Source: Thuidium tamariscinum (Eukaryota; Streptophyta; Bryopsida; Hypnales; Thuidiaceae). Taken from it: 64,000 nt of DNA. The notes beneath the pieces were generated by a model. It was given only the letters and a program-made list of their open reading frames with translations. It made no database searches and was not told where the DNA came from. A program made the position numbers and the translations under genes. The stretch is taken from contig OX344749.2 in assembly GCA_947034885.2 (NCBI GenBank), positions 19,235,501 through 19,299,500 of the forward strand, written 5' to 3'. This document shows positions 1-12,450 of this stretch, one piece after another (position 1 is the stretch's first letter; each line of letters opens with the position of its first letter).

Positions 1-231
1 CCAAGTTTTCATAGGGATAAAAAAAGGATTTTTGCCAATTCAAATGTTAATATCTTGCAATCTACACGGTGGAAATTTCTGAAATTTTTTCCATATCTTT
101 TCAAACCACCTTACTACAAGATCCTATAGTTACATGAGTCAATAAATGTTTTTTTTCTAAAAGTTTGCACTCCTATTAGAAATTGGAATTTTAGAGCATT
201 TTTGGTGAAAACCTTTATGGATTAAGGTAGC
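1..231 (-). mobile_element. TTAA-family element, reverse copy cut by window edge
   Basis: Bases 1-130 match, as reverse complement, the segment near 4010-4150: both carry a stretch reading roughly AATATCTTGCAATCTACAC, followed by an 'ACAAGATCCTATAGTTA' block. The copy runs toward its 5' end near 231, where a degenerate terminus (ACCTTTATGGATTAAGG) is recognisable. It has no coding capacity. The left part lies outside the window. Assignment to the family rests on shared internal blocks; the end itself is weak. Confidence 0.5.
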
Positions 232-539
232 AACATTTATAACCATCAATTTAAGGATTTTGAACATGATTTATATCTATAGAAATCCAAAAATTATTAG
301 ACACTATTAGCAAGAGAAAAATAATTTTAGTGCACTTTCAAATGTATTATTTGGAAATTGTAAGTGCAAATTGTGAATTTTAAAGAGTTGACTATGATTG
401 CATCTAAAACCAACACTAGGGTCTTATATTCAAATGTAGTACATCCTTGTAATCACATCTATTCACTTCCCAAGATTTTTCAAGATTTTAAAAGAGATGG
501 TTATAAGTACAATGACACTTATGGATGTTGCTACCTTAA

Positions 540-792
540 GGGTACAAAATCTAGTCAAGCAAGGTGTAAAACAAGCTTGTTTTCTTCACTTTTAATGCAA
601 ATATCTTTCAATCTATACACAATCAAAGTTTTTGAAATTTCTTCTACACATTTTTACACTACTCTATTACAAGATCCTATAATTAGATATGCAAAAGAAA
701 AAAAACATTTTTTTAAAGTTTCTTATTCTTTGCAATGAAAATTGTAGTATTGAGTATTTTTTTGATGAAGAAAGGTCTTGGGACTTTAGGGG
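540..792 (-). mobile_element. TTAA-family element, partial reverse copy
   Basis: Bases 580-690 repeat the internal 'atatcttgcaatct ... acaagatcctata' blocks of the family, and the right end reads GGACTTTAGGGG followed by TTAA at 793-796, which is the inverted 5' terminus. The left limit is uncertain. The open frame at 364-738 crosses this copy and shows no domain; I treat it as chance. Confidence 0.5.
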
Positions 793-796
793 TTAA

Positions 797-2700
797 AAGA
801 TTGATACATTACATGTTGTTGGCATTAGTGCAATGATTTTGTAAGAAAATTAATGGATTTAGATGATTTTTTGGATGAAGTTGGGGTCAAAAGTAGGATG
901 ACAAAATTATGCAATGAATAAAAATGAGTTGGTGTACGTTAATTAGGCTCTTTTTTTTTTCTTACATTTAATAATAAAGTCATCCACTAGACCTTTTAGA
1001 TTTGCAACATCTTTAGAAGATTAATACTCAACTCTTTTATGAAATTATATAGATTTTTGCTTATCTCTTTGTATAATTGTGTTTTGGACTTCAATTTCAT
1101 TGTATTAATTATAGGGAAGGTTATTTTAGAAAAATTCAGACATTACTTTGGATGAATGAGATATCAATTGGACAAAACATTGCCTTGAAGTACTTTATTC
1201 ATCATCCTAAATATGAACGTTAGATCCATTAGGGGATAATAGCCCAACCAAGTACTTGACCCCAATGAAAATGATATTAGAAGAGGTTTCTAGCCTAAAG
1301 AAGTCTACAAGTTTCTTGGAGGAGCTCAATGGCTCAATTGGTTTGTCAAAATTTCCATCTAATCAAAAGATTTCCTATCCTTTAGATTTTGAAGGAGGTA
1401 ATTAATACAAAACTTTGTATGAAATGTTCACAATAAGAATATGAGCCTAAATTTCATCATTGAAAACTTCTTAGAGGTTACCCCCAAAATTGGATTTTTC
1501 TAGAATGCAAATGACTTTATAATAAGTCAATTGTTTTTACAAGAGATGAAAAATTCCTAGAGATTATCTACATTGTAGTGAAATTCAACTAAATTTTTTG
1601 ATGGAATGTTTAGTGATAGTAATGTGTCTTAATAAATTTCAAGGCATATTGACATTGATGAGTACTTGAATTGGCTACTCTAACAAATGTAGGCATAATT
1701 GAAACAAATTCACTGTGCTCACTAGTGTTTGCAATACTCAAATAAGGTTAAAGAAGAGTCTTTGATTACTTCTTTGCCCCTTACAATTACTTTGGGCAAA
1801 TCAAAATATTTAAAAGTACAAATATCATCATCATAAATTTTTACAATTCTTTGCCTTGGCAATTTGCTAGCTTTAGGGAGATTGAAATGACCTAAGAATG
1901 AGGGGTTTGCCAATTTGATTATGATTTTTGAAGTGAATGGCATAATCTATTTGTCATTTGGAGTTATTCTCTAAAAGTTAAAAAGGGTGTAATAGTAGAT
2001 TTTACTTTTGTTCTAATTATTGGAAATGATTAGCAATTAATTTAAGAAACTTCTAAATGTTGGAACAAGTGGGGAGCGGCCTTGGAAAAAGTACAAATTC
2101 TACTCCTTCCTCTCTCAAACCACCTACCTTATTGCATTTGTAAAATCATTGACCATTTTGTGTTTGTATTATTTTTGGTGAATTTTGCCATTTGGTATGT
2201 GCTCATTATTTTTAGTATTTTTGTGCATATCTTGAAGGATGTGGGGGTCCTATCAACCTTTAGCACCTTTTCCTTATTCTTGTATTTTACATATTTTATA
2301 AAAATTGTGGTTCCATGGATTTTCATTAAGTTGGGTCATTAGTTTCTAGTTGTCATTTGTAGTATCTTCTTATGCAAGAATTTCTAAATTGTTGAAATTT
2401 CCCCTAGAGTTTTTACTTACAACTTTGCAAGATACTTGTCTTATCAAAGTTCTTTGTCTTTGGAACCTTGTTTATATTTTAGTACTAACCATCTACAAAG
2501 CTTTGACTTCACCCCATTCATTGTCACACTCACCCTTTTCTTTCAATTTTAGTATAGTCAATAGTCCTTCTATAGTTTGTGCCTCCTATGACAAAGCTTT
2601 AACTTTATTCTTCAATCTCATTTTATGTCTAATTTATATTTAAATTGTTGAATCATTTGAAATCCAACATGGTTACATAACATTCAGTAGCAGCCTGTCA
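797..2700. other. AT-rich filler without recognisable gene
   Basis: About 1.9 kb of AT-rich sequence. Open frames on both strands are under 100 codons, overlap each other and have low-complexity compositions (Phe/Leu/Ile-rich) as expected from A/T runs. I see no domain, RNA gene or clear repeat here. Confidence 0.6.
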
Positions 2701-2720
2701 CACTGCCTCCCAGTGGATGA

Positions 2721-2787
2721 AATGGTGTGGAATATCCCACACCATTCCATCCAACAGATGAAATGGTGTGGAATATTCCACACCATT
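2721..2787. repeat. Two tandem copies of a 26-bp palindrome
   Basis: The half-site AATGGTGTGGAAT followed by its mirror image forms a perfect 26-bp palindrome at 2762-2787. A second copy 41 bp upstream (2721-2746) differs by one base. The two are separated by a short spacer. The short frame at 2727-2933 reads across them and is probably not a gene. They may be a protein-binding site pair or the remnant of a foldback element. Confidence 0.75.
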
Positions 2788-2799
2788 CAGTAACTAAAG

Positions 2800-3931
2800 T
2801 TGCAAACTTCAAAAAATGTGAGATGAAATTAGGTGATGGGGACTTCACAAAGGGAAGGCAGTCCTTCCATGGGCTACTGAATGTTATGTACTATGAGGAT
2901 ATTTTGATTTGGAACAAGATAAAAGTTGACTAGAATAAAGCAACACAATAAACAAAGAGTTGATTAGATCCAACAAGATAGAAAAATTTGATAGCTAATT
3001 GGACCCAATAGGATAGGACATGCCAAAAGTTAACAAGATTTGATAGGGCAAAATAAGCAATAGTTGACAAATTTCAACAAAAATGAGCTTGAAGAGTTGA
3101 AGCCAACTAAATTGACAATGAAGATGAGCCTAGAGCCAACTAAACTCATAATGGAGACAAGCCTAAAGTTGATTAGACCACAATATAACAAGTAATGGGA
3201 TGATTGAACTAACCAAATGAGATGAGCTAGAGAGTCGTCTACAAAAAATGCCATGGAACAATTGGAACAATGAGACAGAACAAGCTAGAGAACTTGGGAT
3301 GATACCAAAGGACAATTGGACTTCGTAACAGAATGAACTTGAATGCCTCTCAATTGTGCTTAGGCCCCTATATGTGCTCAAACCTCTCACTATGGCATTA
3401 TGAGATGCTCATACTACATAAATTAGATGCAATAGAAAAAAAATAATGAAAGAATAGAAGAGTGCAAGTGAGAAGAAAACAAGGAATAAGAAATCTAGAG
3501 CTTGAAGTATTTGAGAAAAAAGTACTATTAAATAAATGAGTATTTGATCTTTTGTTTAAGTTTTGACTTAGAGTTTTAAAAACTATAGAAAACCAAAACA
3601 AACTACAGTTGATTAAATTAGGAGCTAGCATTTTTAGTAACCACTTTGTAGAATCCAATGCTCAAGTTACCTTCCTTATTTTATTCCTTTATTAATTAGA
3701 AAGAATTGGTAGGAAAAAAAGTCAATAGTGATGATGTAGGAAATATTTTTAAAAATAGAAGGAAAAAAAACTTTAAAAATATTGAGGAAAGAAAAGGAGA
3801 AGAAATAGGAGAGAGGAAAACAAAGAAATTAGACTTATAATTACTTTTGGTAAATTTTCTATTTAGCAATATAAAAGAAATTAAAAAACCCTTGAGATGC
3901 AACAGAATAGACATTATGAATCAATCACAGT
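2800..3931. other. Low-complexity A-rich tract, no gene
   Basis: A-rich sequence with loosely repeated phrases such as 'gttgattagatccaacaagat' and 'agccaactaaa..tgagcctaaag', suggesting old degenerate tandem repeats around 2930-3200. Only antisense low-complexity open frames are present. No domain is seen. Confidence 0.5.
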
Positions 3932-4867
3932 TCTAAAGGTTTTTGACTATGTTTCTACCAAAATCACTACAAAACTGCGATTTCTAGTACAAGTGCAATT
4001 TTTTTGAATTTTTTTTTGACATATTTAACCGTAGGATCTTGTAGTTAGGTGGTTTGAAAAGATGTGGAAAAAAATTCAAAAACTTTCACCGTGTAGATTG
4101 CAAGATATTAACATTTGAACTAGCAAAAATCTTTTTTTTATCCCTACGAAAATTAGGGCAGCTGCACTTCACAAGGTCACAGTTGTATGAAAAAATACTC
4201 AAAATGATGGTTACTCTTTGAATTCATTTACAATTCAAGTTGGCTATATGGTCAAAAAAATTTAAATCATTTGGAATTGTACAACATATAGGAAAAAAAT
4301 AGTAAGTAGAAAGAAGTAGAAAATGCTTGAAAATACTAAATTGTGAACAATTTATTTATAAAAATGAAAAATGACAATCCCAATTGTTAAAATATTGTAA
4401 TAAAAAATCTTCACCCAATGTTTTAGTTTTTTTTCAAAAATATTAAAAATTGAATTAAATAAAGAATTTCGAACTTTTTTGTAGAGTAGAAATTCTATAA
4501 CTACCCACAAACTACTACAAATTGAGATTCCTTATAACTTTTGACTCATTTATTGAAATAGAATGATTCAAAGCTTTCCACATAGATAAAAATCTAATAA
4601 ACCAATTTCAAATTTTTATTTATTAAAAAAACAATTTTTAAAGAAGTTTTCTTTGCTGCCTATATTGCCCGCATTTTAAAGGAAACAACATATCATGCCA
4701 TAACTTTTAAACCATATAGTCAAAAGTTATGAAATTGTTGGGCCTTGAAGCTACTCCTCAAACACATGTTTTGTAAAAATTTCAAAGAAAAAAATAAAAA
4801 CTCCATTCATAGTGAGTTGCCTGAAATTTCTATGTTGCCAAAAAAACGTAGTTTAGGGCTTTAGGGG
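3932..4867 (+). mobile_element. TTAA-family element, copy A
   Basis: Non-coding element of about 0.94 kb. The left end is a degenerate version of the 5' terminus (CTAAAGGTTTTTGACTATG). The right end is well kept: GTTTAGGGCTTTAGGGG then TTAA at 4868-4871. Internal blocks (GTAGGATCTTGTAG, GTGTAGATTGCAAGATAT, 'cataacttttaaacc') recur in the other copies. It contains no transposase and so must be non-autonomous or a decayed remnant. It abuts copy B with a single shared TTAA. Confidence 0.6.
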
Positions 4868-4871
4868 TTAA

Positions 4872-6510
4872 ATCCCTTAAGTTTCTTGACTATATTTTCA
4901 CCAAAAACACTCCAAAATTGTCATTCCTAGTACAAATAACAAAATTTTGAAAAAAACCATTTTAGAACACATGTAATTGTAAAATCATGTCGTATGATGG
5001 TTCGAAAAGATGTAGAAAAAATTTCAAAAATTTATAATTCATGCATTGCAAAATATTAGCATTTGAATTGACAAAAATCATTTTTTGAGCCCTGTGAAAG
5101 AATGGGCAACTACACTTCATAGGGTGACATTTGCATGAAAAAATGTCCATTTTGGTGGTTCTTCTTTGTGAGGCATGCACTACTATTGCACTTATTGTGA
5201 AGTAAGGGCATATATTATTGTCAAAGATTCTCATTCTAGAAATAACTACCCCACATTTAGGTGGCATTAGGTTAGGGATTGGTATCACATTAAACTACCT
5301 TAGGTAATGGTAACTTTTCTAGTTAGAAGTTGTGCCAATTCCATAAATCTTGAATAAATAAAAAAGAGTGGTTCAAGTTTTTTGGGTTGCTTTACACCTA
5401 GAGGTTGGCCCAATTCTCTTCAAGGCTAATTGTATAGAATTCAATAGATCTAATTTGTTGAAAAAAACAATATATTTTATTTTTAAAAATCAATTGATAT
5501 TTGCCATTGGCCTTGAGATCAAGAATTGACCTCACATTTTTTAGGGCATCCAATGAATGATCTTGGGCCATATCACATCATGTTTTCCAGATAAAAAAAC
5601 CATTTCACTAAATTGGCTTGGCCTCTTTGTAGAAAGGGGTTGGCATTGATTTCATCCCATTGTCCATTCACAAATGAGGATTTTGGGCTGATTGGCTTGA
5701 CTCTTGATGTAAAGAAAGTAAGCAACCCTTATTTAACTTATTTGAGTAACTTATACCTTCTTGAAATTTTTGGGTAAAAAAACTTATCAAATGCAAGATC
5801 ATAATGCTTGAATTTCAAAATGGAGTATTTTCAACTCTTCCCAAATGGTAAAGTTTCATCTATATATCCAAAAATGTGTATGTCCTACAACTTGCAACTC
5901 TCTACAATATGTTGAAGAAATAAATTGGAAATACAAAAAATAAAAATTTATTCATATTTATACTTAACAAAAATTACAAATTTAAAGAGGCCAAATATGT
6001 TTTTTTAAATACTGAATCATCAAGACTTTAGTTATAGAATTGAACATCTCTCAATTCTAACAGTTGGAATGTGATATTGAATTAATCTTGTATTTTTATT
6101 TTTCCAAAAGTATTGTAAATGATTTGAAATATTGAAAATGAATTCAAAGTTTAGTTTTGAACAGAAGTACTATAACTTGCTTGCAAACTAAAACTCGTCA
6201 TACCTTTCATTTTTTTATTGAAATAAAATAACCCAAAGATTCTACACCTTTGTATAAATATAGAAAATCAAATTTAATTTTTTATTCCTCAAAAAGAGAT
6301 TTTTTCTAAGTTTCTTGGGATGCCAATAAATAAACTACACATTATACAACAATTTAAAACCAAGCAATCAAAAGTTATAAAAATTGTTACTTCTTAAAGC
6401 TATTTTTTGACCATATGTGTAAAATTTGAAAGAAAATAACAAAAATAATGTTTATAAATGGATGACCAGATTTTTATATTGCAAAAAAGTGCTATTTAGT
6501 CTTTTGGAGG
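4872..6510 (+). mobile_element. TTAA-family element, copy B (enlarged)
   Basis: Starts ATCCCTTAAGTTTCTTGAC directly after the TTAA at 4868-4871 and ends GTCTTTTGGAGG before TTAA at 6511-6514. The outer parts match copies A and E. About 0.7 kb in the middle (roughly 5170-5900) has no counterpart in those copies and looks like later inserted or expanded sequence. The antisense frame at 4962-5288 is a shadow with no known domain. Confidence 0.6.
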
Positions 6511-6623
6511 TTAAACCTTACATTAGAAGAGAAACAAGGCCATAATAAAGTTGCCTCCTTCATTCTATAATATATATATTCTTATGTTATCCATTTTATT
6601 TCCACTTTTCATAAATCATTGGT

Positions 6624-7514
6624 AACAAACTCTAAAGGCTTTGAGTGTTTTTGATTTTTGGAATTAGGAAGCATATTTTATACTATTAGAAGCTCATTGT
6701 GACAAACATTCAAATGGTATATTTTTTGCTAACATTTTTCAAACCCAAATTTCAATAGAATGTAGGGATGAGGAATATCTTTCATATGTACTAAAAATCA
6801 AGAAATTTGGAAATATGAATCAAAACTTATGGCCTAATATGTCACCTTTTTTTTGTAAATGGGCAATTTGGGTAGATTGGAAAAAATTGAATTTTTTCAA
6901 AAACAAAAATTTGAAATTGATTTTTTTCATTTATGAATGAGTCAAAAGCTTTGAATCATTTCATTTTGACCAATGAGTCAACTTTCAGTATTTTAAGAAA
7001 AAAAGAAGTCATAGGATGCAAATTGTCTATGACAACATTGCAACCATTGGGATTCACATTTTTAATTCCATAAATAAGTTCTTAACAATTTGATATGTTG
7101 AATCATATGCTACTTCTTTCAACTTTTTTTTCCCCATATATATTGTACAATTCCAAATATTTTGAATTTTCTAGGTAAGTATCCTACTTGGCCTCAACAA
7201 AGAATCCAGGAAGCTTTACTATTTTGGACCATTTTTCATATGATTGTATAATTGTATGATTGTCACCTTTTGAAGCACAAGTGTCATATTTTCCACAAGG
7301 TGAAATTTTTTTTTGAGTATTCAAATATCAATATCTTGCAATCTACTCAACAGAAAACTATGAAAGTTTTTCCACATATTTTCAAACCAGTTTGCAACAA
7401 GATCCTATGGTTATACATGTCAAAAAGTGTTTTTTAAAACACAATTGGTATTGGTACTAGAAATGGCAGTTTTTGAACATATTTGGAGTAAACATAGTCA
7501 AGGAACTTAATAGG
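6624..7514 (-). mobile_element. TTAA-family element, copy C (reverse)
   Basis: Reverse orientation. The right end, ACATAGTCAAGGAACTTAAT then AGG and TTAA (7515-7518), is the inverted 5' terminus. Bases 6740-6845 are the reverse complement of copy E around 13190-13290 ('ggcctaatatgtcacc' against 'taacatattaggccata'). The left terminus near 6624 (ACTCTAAAGGC) is degenerate. Non-coding. Confidence 0.6.
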
Positions 7515-7518
7515 TTAA

Positions 7519-8342
7519 ATTGAAGGGATAACACTAGCTTGCAATATGCATTGATTATAAGACCCTTTGTAATCAACCCTTTTTTTCCGGCACCATGGGG
7601 CCAAATTGCACCATTTCAAAATCAATGTCTTTTTTTTGCCAGATTAAAGTAATCTTTTTTCGCTAGAATTTTTCCGATTCTCTTTAAAATATCGATGAAG
7701 TCACCAAATTTGGATGAAAAAGTGTATGAATATGATGGAAAAGTATTTTCAAGTTCAAAAGACAAATAAATGTAGAAATACAATGCTTCACCAAATTGAA
7801 GTGATCGCCATCTTGGCACTTTTTCAAAAATTAAAAAAAAAAGGTTGTTTATAATAGACTTAGAAGGTTTTTAGTATTGACAATTTGTAAAATTAGTAGT
7901 CATAATTTATACCATTAAAAGAGGTTTTTGGAGAATGATATAAAGAATTTACATCTAATAATGACCTTTGTCTAAAACCAAATCCTATAAATTATTAATT
8001 AAGACATATTGTCTTTTTTAACAAAGCTAAGGATTACTTTTGAATGTAATATTTTTAAAATTCATGGAATGCCCCCAAACTGCATTAAATATATATATAT
8101 TTTGACTTTCAAACAGATCAAACCAAAAATAAAGCAATGTAAGATAATGATGGGATTATTACTCAATTGCAATTTCAATGCAATGCACAGTAGTATTATA
8201 TGATGGATCTGATGAATAATTGCTTCAACAATTTGCATTCAAATTTTCTATGTCAATATTTGTGCCTTGGCATCAACTACCATAGTAATGGCATGGCCAA
8301 TTCATCAAAACCATGTAAATCAGTGAGGAACCCAAATCATTT
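7519..8342. other. AT-rich spacer, nothing recognised
   Basis: AT-rich sequence with only short overlapping open frames (for example 7622-7819 on the minus strand and 8009-8203 on the plus strand). No repeat shared with the rest of the window was noticed, apart from a short (TA)n run near 8088-8100. Confidence 0.5.
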
Positions 8343-8346
8343 TTAA

Positions 8347-9070
8347 CTCCTAAATGCTTAAACTATATTTTTTTTCTTAGCAATATAGTGATTTTTGGCA
8401 ACTCACTACAAATGAAGTTTTGTTTATTTTTCTTTGAAATTTTCACATTACATTTATTCAAGGAGTAGCTTCAACCTCCAAGGCCCAACAATTTTTACAA
8501 TTTTTGATTACATGGTTCAAAAGTTTTTGTATGATATGTAGTTTTCAATGCTTGATAGGATAGAATAGGTACTGGGGTAGCTCAAATTTTCTTAAAAAAA
8601 AATAAACATTAGAATATTTTTTTTAGATTTATCTATATGTGGAAAGTTTTGAATTATTCAAATTTTTATAAGAGATGAAAATTATGAAGAATTTTACTTT
8701 GTGGGTAGTAATGAATTCTCTACTCTAAAATAAACTTTGAAGTCCTTTATTTGACTCAATTTTCAATATTTTTGAAAAAATAAATAAAACATTGGGTGTA
8801 GATTGTTAATGCAACATTGCAACTATTAGGATTGGCATTTTTCAATTCCATAAATAAATTGTTAACAATTTTGTATTTTGAATCATTCTTTACTTTTTTT
8901 ATTTACTATTTTTCCCTATATGTTGCACAACTCCAAATGATTTGAAAATTTTCAAGCATGTGACTAACATGCCTAGAATCATGAATCCAAAGAGTTATCA
9001 CCATTTTGGACATTTTTTCATACTAATGTGATCTTGTAAATTGTAGCTGCCTAGTTTTTTGCAAGGCCAA
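8347..9070 (-). mobile_element. TTAA-family element, copy D (reverse, incomplete)
   Basis: The left end follows TTAA at 8343-8346 and reads CTCCTAAATGCTTAAAC, the inverted 3' terminus. The next 500 bases are the reverse complement of copy A (for example 'ggcaactcactacaaatgaag' against copy A near 4800-4830). The match fades around 9050-9070 and no matching 5' terminus is seen, so this copy is probably truncated. Confidence 0.55.
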
Positions 9071-10337
9071 AAAGAATTTATGTGAAATCAAATGCTTAAT
9101 ATATCTAGCATGTTCCTATGTCAAAAACACTTCTCTTCAATCTTTGGTTGCAACATCATTTACATTGCTTGAGCTTTCAAGGATTGTAACATCAACTTCT
9201 AACTTTCTATAATTCTTTCAAAACAAATATCTTGTAACTTCTAATTGGATGACTACAAACATATCTAAGATTAAATAAAATCCTCTATTGTCAATTTCCA
9301 ACTTTATTTAGCTAGGCTTTACCACATGTACTAATGCATCATTGGATTTGGTTCATTGTCTAATACTAATTTTGCAATCAATAGGTGTAGTTATATTTGA
9401 AACAGTTATATGACCTTTCAAGCATCTTATCATATCTTAGAAGCAAGGGATTGCAATACATTAGACACTTTCAATTTTTATGGTTTAATCATTGTTTTTG
9501 TAGGGACTACCAATTTCAATTTAAGTACTCTTTTCACGGATTTTTGACTATAAAATCTAAGAAAAAGAAGAAAAATGAAAAAATGAAAATAATAAGACAA
9601 ACTTCTCTCTTCCATTCTATTAAGAAAAAGTGTTCTTTGTTGTGGACAAATTTTCTTTCTACAATGATAATTACTAGAATACTAAATGCATGAACTTCTT
9701 ATAACTAGGACACCTATTAGGCTATCATATTCATTGCTATATTATACATGAGATTTCATCTGCCATTAGAACATATTGGTATATGGTTATGAAATTAATT
9801 TTTTATTAGGAGGTCAAGATCAATTAGCCAATTGAATAAGTAGAGGTTTATCAAATTAATTTAGAATTAGAGGTCAAATCAAATTAAGATAGGGTTATGA
9901 AATTAATGAAGGATTAGGAAGTCAAAATCAATAAGCAAGTCAAATTAGTAGAGGATTAATGAAGGATTATTGAACTAGGATAGGATCATTGCATCAAGTT
10001 GAAATTAGAAAGCCAAATCCAAGTAGCAATCGGGATTAGGTTAGGTTCCCCCAATTCAAGCCATATTAGCAAATCAAATTCATTCAACAAAACCAAAGTA
10101 GGTAGAAAATATCCATTGCTTGGAATGCACAATGGATTGATGCTTAAACATCCATAGGATTTAGAAATACATAGAATCCGATTGTGTTCATTTCATTTCA
10201 AAAGTGGAAATCAAGCACCCACAGTGATTAGTCTTGCCAAGAAGTTAGATTTTTGTACTTTACCTTGTAAAGAGGTAAGGGTATGGGTGGCATTTATACC
10301 ATATGGTGTGGAGCCTTGGGACCCTTTTGCTTGATAC
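9071..10337. other. AT-rich spacer with a degenerate tandem stretch
   Basis: No gene seen. Around 9790-10050 a degenerate repeat with words such as 'aggtcaaatcaaattaa' and 'gaaattaatgaaggattag' recurs four or five times at about 50-60 bp spacing. The plus-strand frame at 9397-9693 is Lys/Phe/Ser-rich and has no recognisable domain. Confidence 0.5.
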
Positions 10338-10341
10338 TTAA

Positions 10342-11194
10342 CCCTCAAACGCATACGCATCCAAAAAGTGGATGCACCTTGGTCAACCTTGATTCTAACT
10401 TTAAATATAACCATTTTTGGAATTTGACTTTCATTGAGAAAATGTAGCTTGACAAGTTTTCTTTCAATTTCAACTTGAAATTTTGAAAAAATTCAGAAAT
10501 TGAAAAAGTTATTGCAATTGCAAGCTCTATGTGTCAAAATCCAAAAAATACAATTTGTTCTGTTTTTCATTCATATATTTCAAAAAAAAAGTATTTTCAT
10601 CTTAAATTACAAAATTAGGTTTTCCATTCTTATCTTCATTAATGGTAAAATTTTTAGATTATTCTAATATATATTCTAATTGATATAATTATTTTTTATT
10701 CTTAACTTTAAAAAATAACAATAATTTGTAGTTTTCATTAAAAAATTAGAAAGAATTAGAGTGATTAGGAAGTTCAATTTTCTATTCGTAAAAAATATCA
10801 AATTTTTATACCTCTATTAAATAAAGTATGACATTTGGTTTAATAGGCAAATATTACTTCAAGATCTTTGTTGTGGTTGTTTGGGGTTTTAAAAATACAA
10901 TAATCAATTGAAAATTTTGTACACTAATACCCATTTCTATTTGTATCTCTTGAGAAAATTTCAAATAATTTGGATCATTTTTGCTATTTTTACTTATTTA
11001 TTTCTAGTTTTTGCAACAAAAATGATAACAATTACAATTTTTTACAAAATCAATTGAAATTTCTCTTTATATTATATAATTCATAATTTGAAGGAATAAA
11101 AATATAAGATCAATATTTGAAGGCAATCTAACATGCTAAATTAACCTTGGACATGATGTTTGACCAAATGGCAATGGATCTTGTCCTTTAAGGG
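10342..11194. mobile_element. Candidate TTAA-flanked element (853 bp)
   Basis: Flanked by TTAA at 10338-10341 and 11195-11198. The left end reads CCCTCAAACGC; the right end reads CTTTAAGGG, so the ends are inverted for about 8 bases with a mismatch. Inside each end lies a similar phrase ('ttggtcaacc' on the left, 'tttgaccaaatgg' on the right, inverted). The interior is AT-rich and non-coding and is not obviously related to the other copies, so this could be a distant relative or chance. Confidence 0.4.
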
Positions 11195-11198
11195 TTAA

Positions 11199-12446
11199 AG
11201 GCTGGGATTTCTTCCTTGAAGGCACCTTTTTATTTATATTCTTGAGTTTGGACAATATACACTTAAATTTTCTTTTACTTTAATATGTTTTTGTTGTTGT
11301 TGTAAGTAGAGTTGTATTTCTTTTTGCTAGTGAGGGTCATTCTCTTGGAATTTGAAAGGGTGGTTCTTTGGGTGTAGGAGGCAAACTTAAAGTGACTTCG
11401 AGTGCTACTATTTTTGTCAAGTTTGAAGGTTGAGGTTGTGGGTTGAGGTTACAATACTTCTTGTTGGGATTTTAGTTCTTTTTTGGAATTGTAATTACTT
11501 TAGGTGCAGAATTTAGGTGTTTGGTCTTTTTCATTTCTTTTCAACTCACATACATCAACTACAACTATGAGCCCTATGATTTTTTGGATAGACTAATTTG
11601 AAATCACTCTCATAAGTTATATTTTTCAAATTTTTTTTTGGATTTCCCAAAAAACAAGCTTGTTTATAACTTTTACATCACTAATCCAAATGAAATGAAT
11701 CAAAACTTTCTACGTAGGTAAAAATACAATCTATGTGTGAGTACTTTAATAATTCACCCTTGGTATTAAACAAGCACAATTAAGTTTTGTGTCAAATGTA
11801 AAAATTTATTCCAAATGGGTGCCTAGGCATGATTTGTTGTGCCTTACAAACAATGAATATTTCTATTTGCCTATTGGATATGAATTGCAAAATAAACCAA
11901 ATAAATCTTAAAACAAAACCAATTTTTGGTCAAACAACTGAACTAATCAAAGCTACTAGTTTTTTCTAAAGAAAATAAATGCATAGTCACAAAACATGAA
12001 TCCTATTGTTCTTTTTTGAAAAAAAATTCATAATCACAAAATATGAATCCTATAATAGACATCAGATCATGTCGATCATGAAAATATTAAAAAAAAGTTC
12101 AAATTTGATGTTTCTAGAGAAAGTTATGACTAGATGAAGTTTAGCCTTCGGAGGAGCAATTCAAACTTCATCCTCCATGCCCTAATGATTTCCAAACTCA
12201 ATTTGACTTAGGATTTTGGCTATAAATTTGGTGTAATATCTATCTATTGTCTAATTTATGAATTCTGTATGGGATGGATAAAAAAATTCTAAATTCATCC
12301 AACATCTATTCTAAACTTCATCCTTAAATTTTTTATGGAGTTCACCTAGCTTAATATTTTACTTATAAACTAGTTTTGGACTATTCTAACCTTCTATAAA
12401 TTTCTAAGCTGATGTTCTTACTTGGTTGTTTTCAAAAGATTCTAAT
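11199..12446. other. AT-rich spacer, nothing recognised
   Basis: About 1.25 kb with no open frame of note. There is a G/T-richer patch at 11290-11500 ('ggttgaggttgtgggttgaggtt'). No repeat or RNA gene was identified. Confidence 0.5.
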
Positions 12447-12450
12447 TTAA

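Noticed and set aside
364-738. 124-codon open frame on the plus strand
   Set aside because: It crosses a TTAA-family copy, has low-complexity composition and no domain; probably chance.
4850-4870. TTTAGGGCTTTAGGGG resembling plant telomere repeat TTTAGGG
   Set aside because: It is the terminus of the TTAA-family element and recurs at other ends in diverged form; there is no tandem telomere array.
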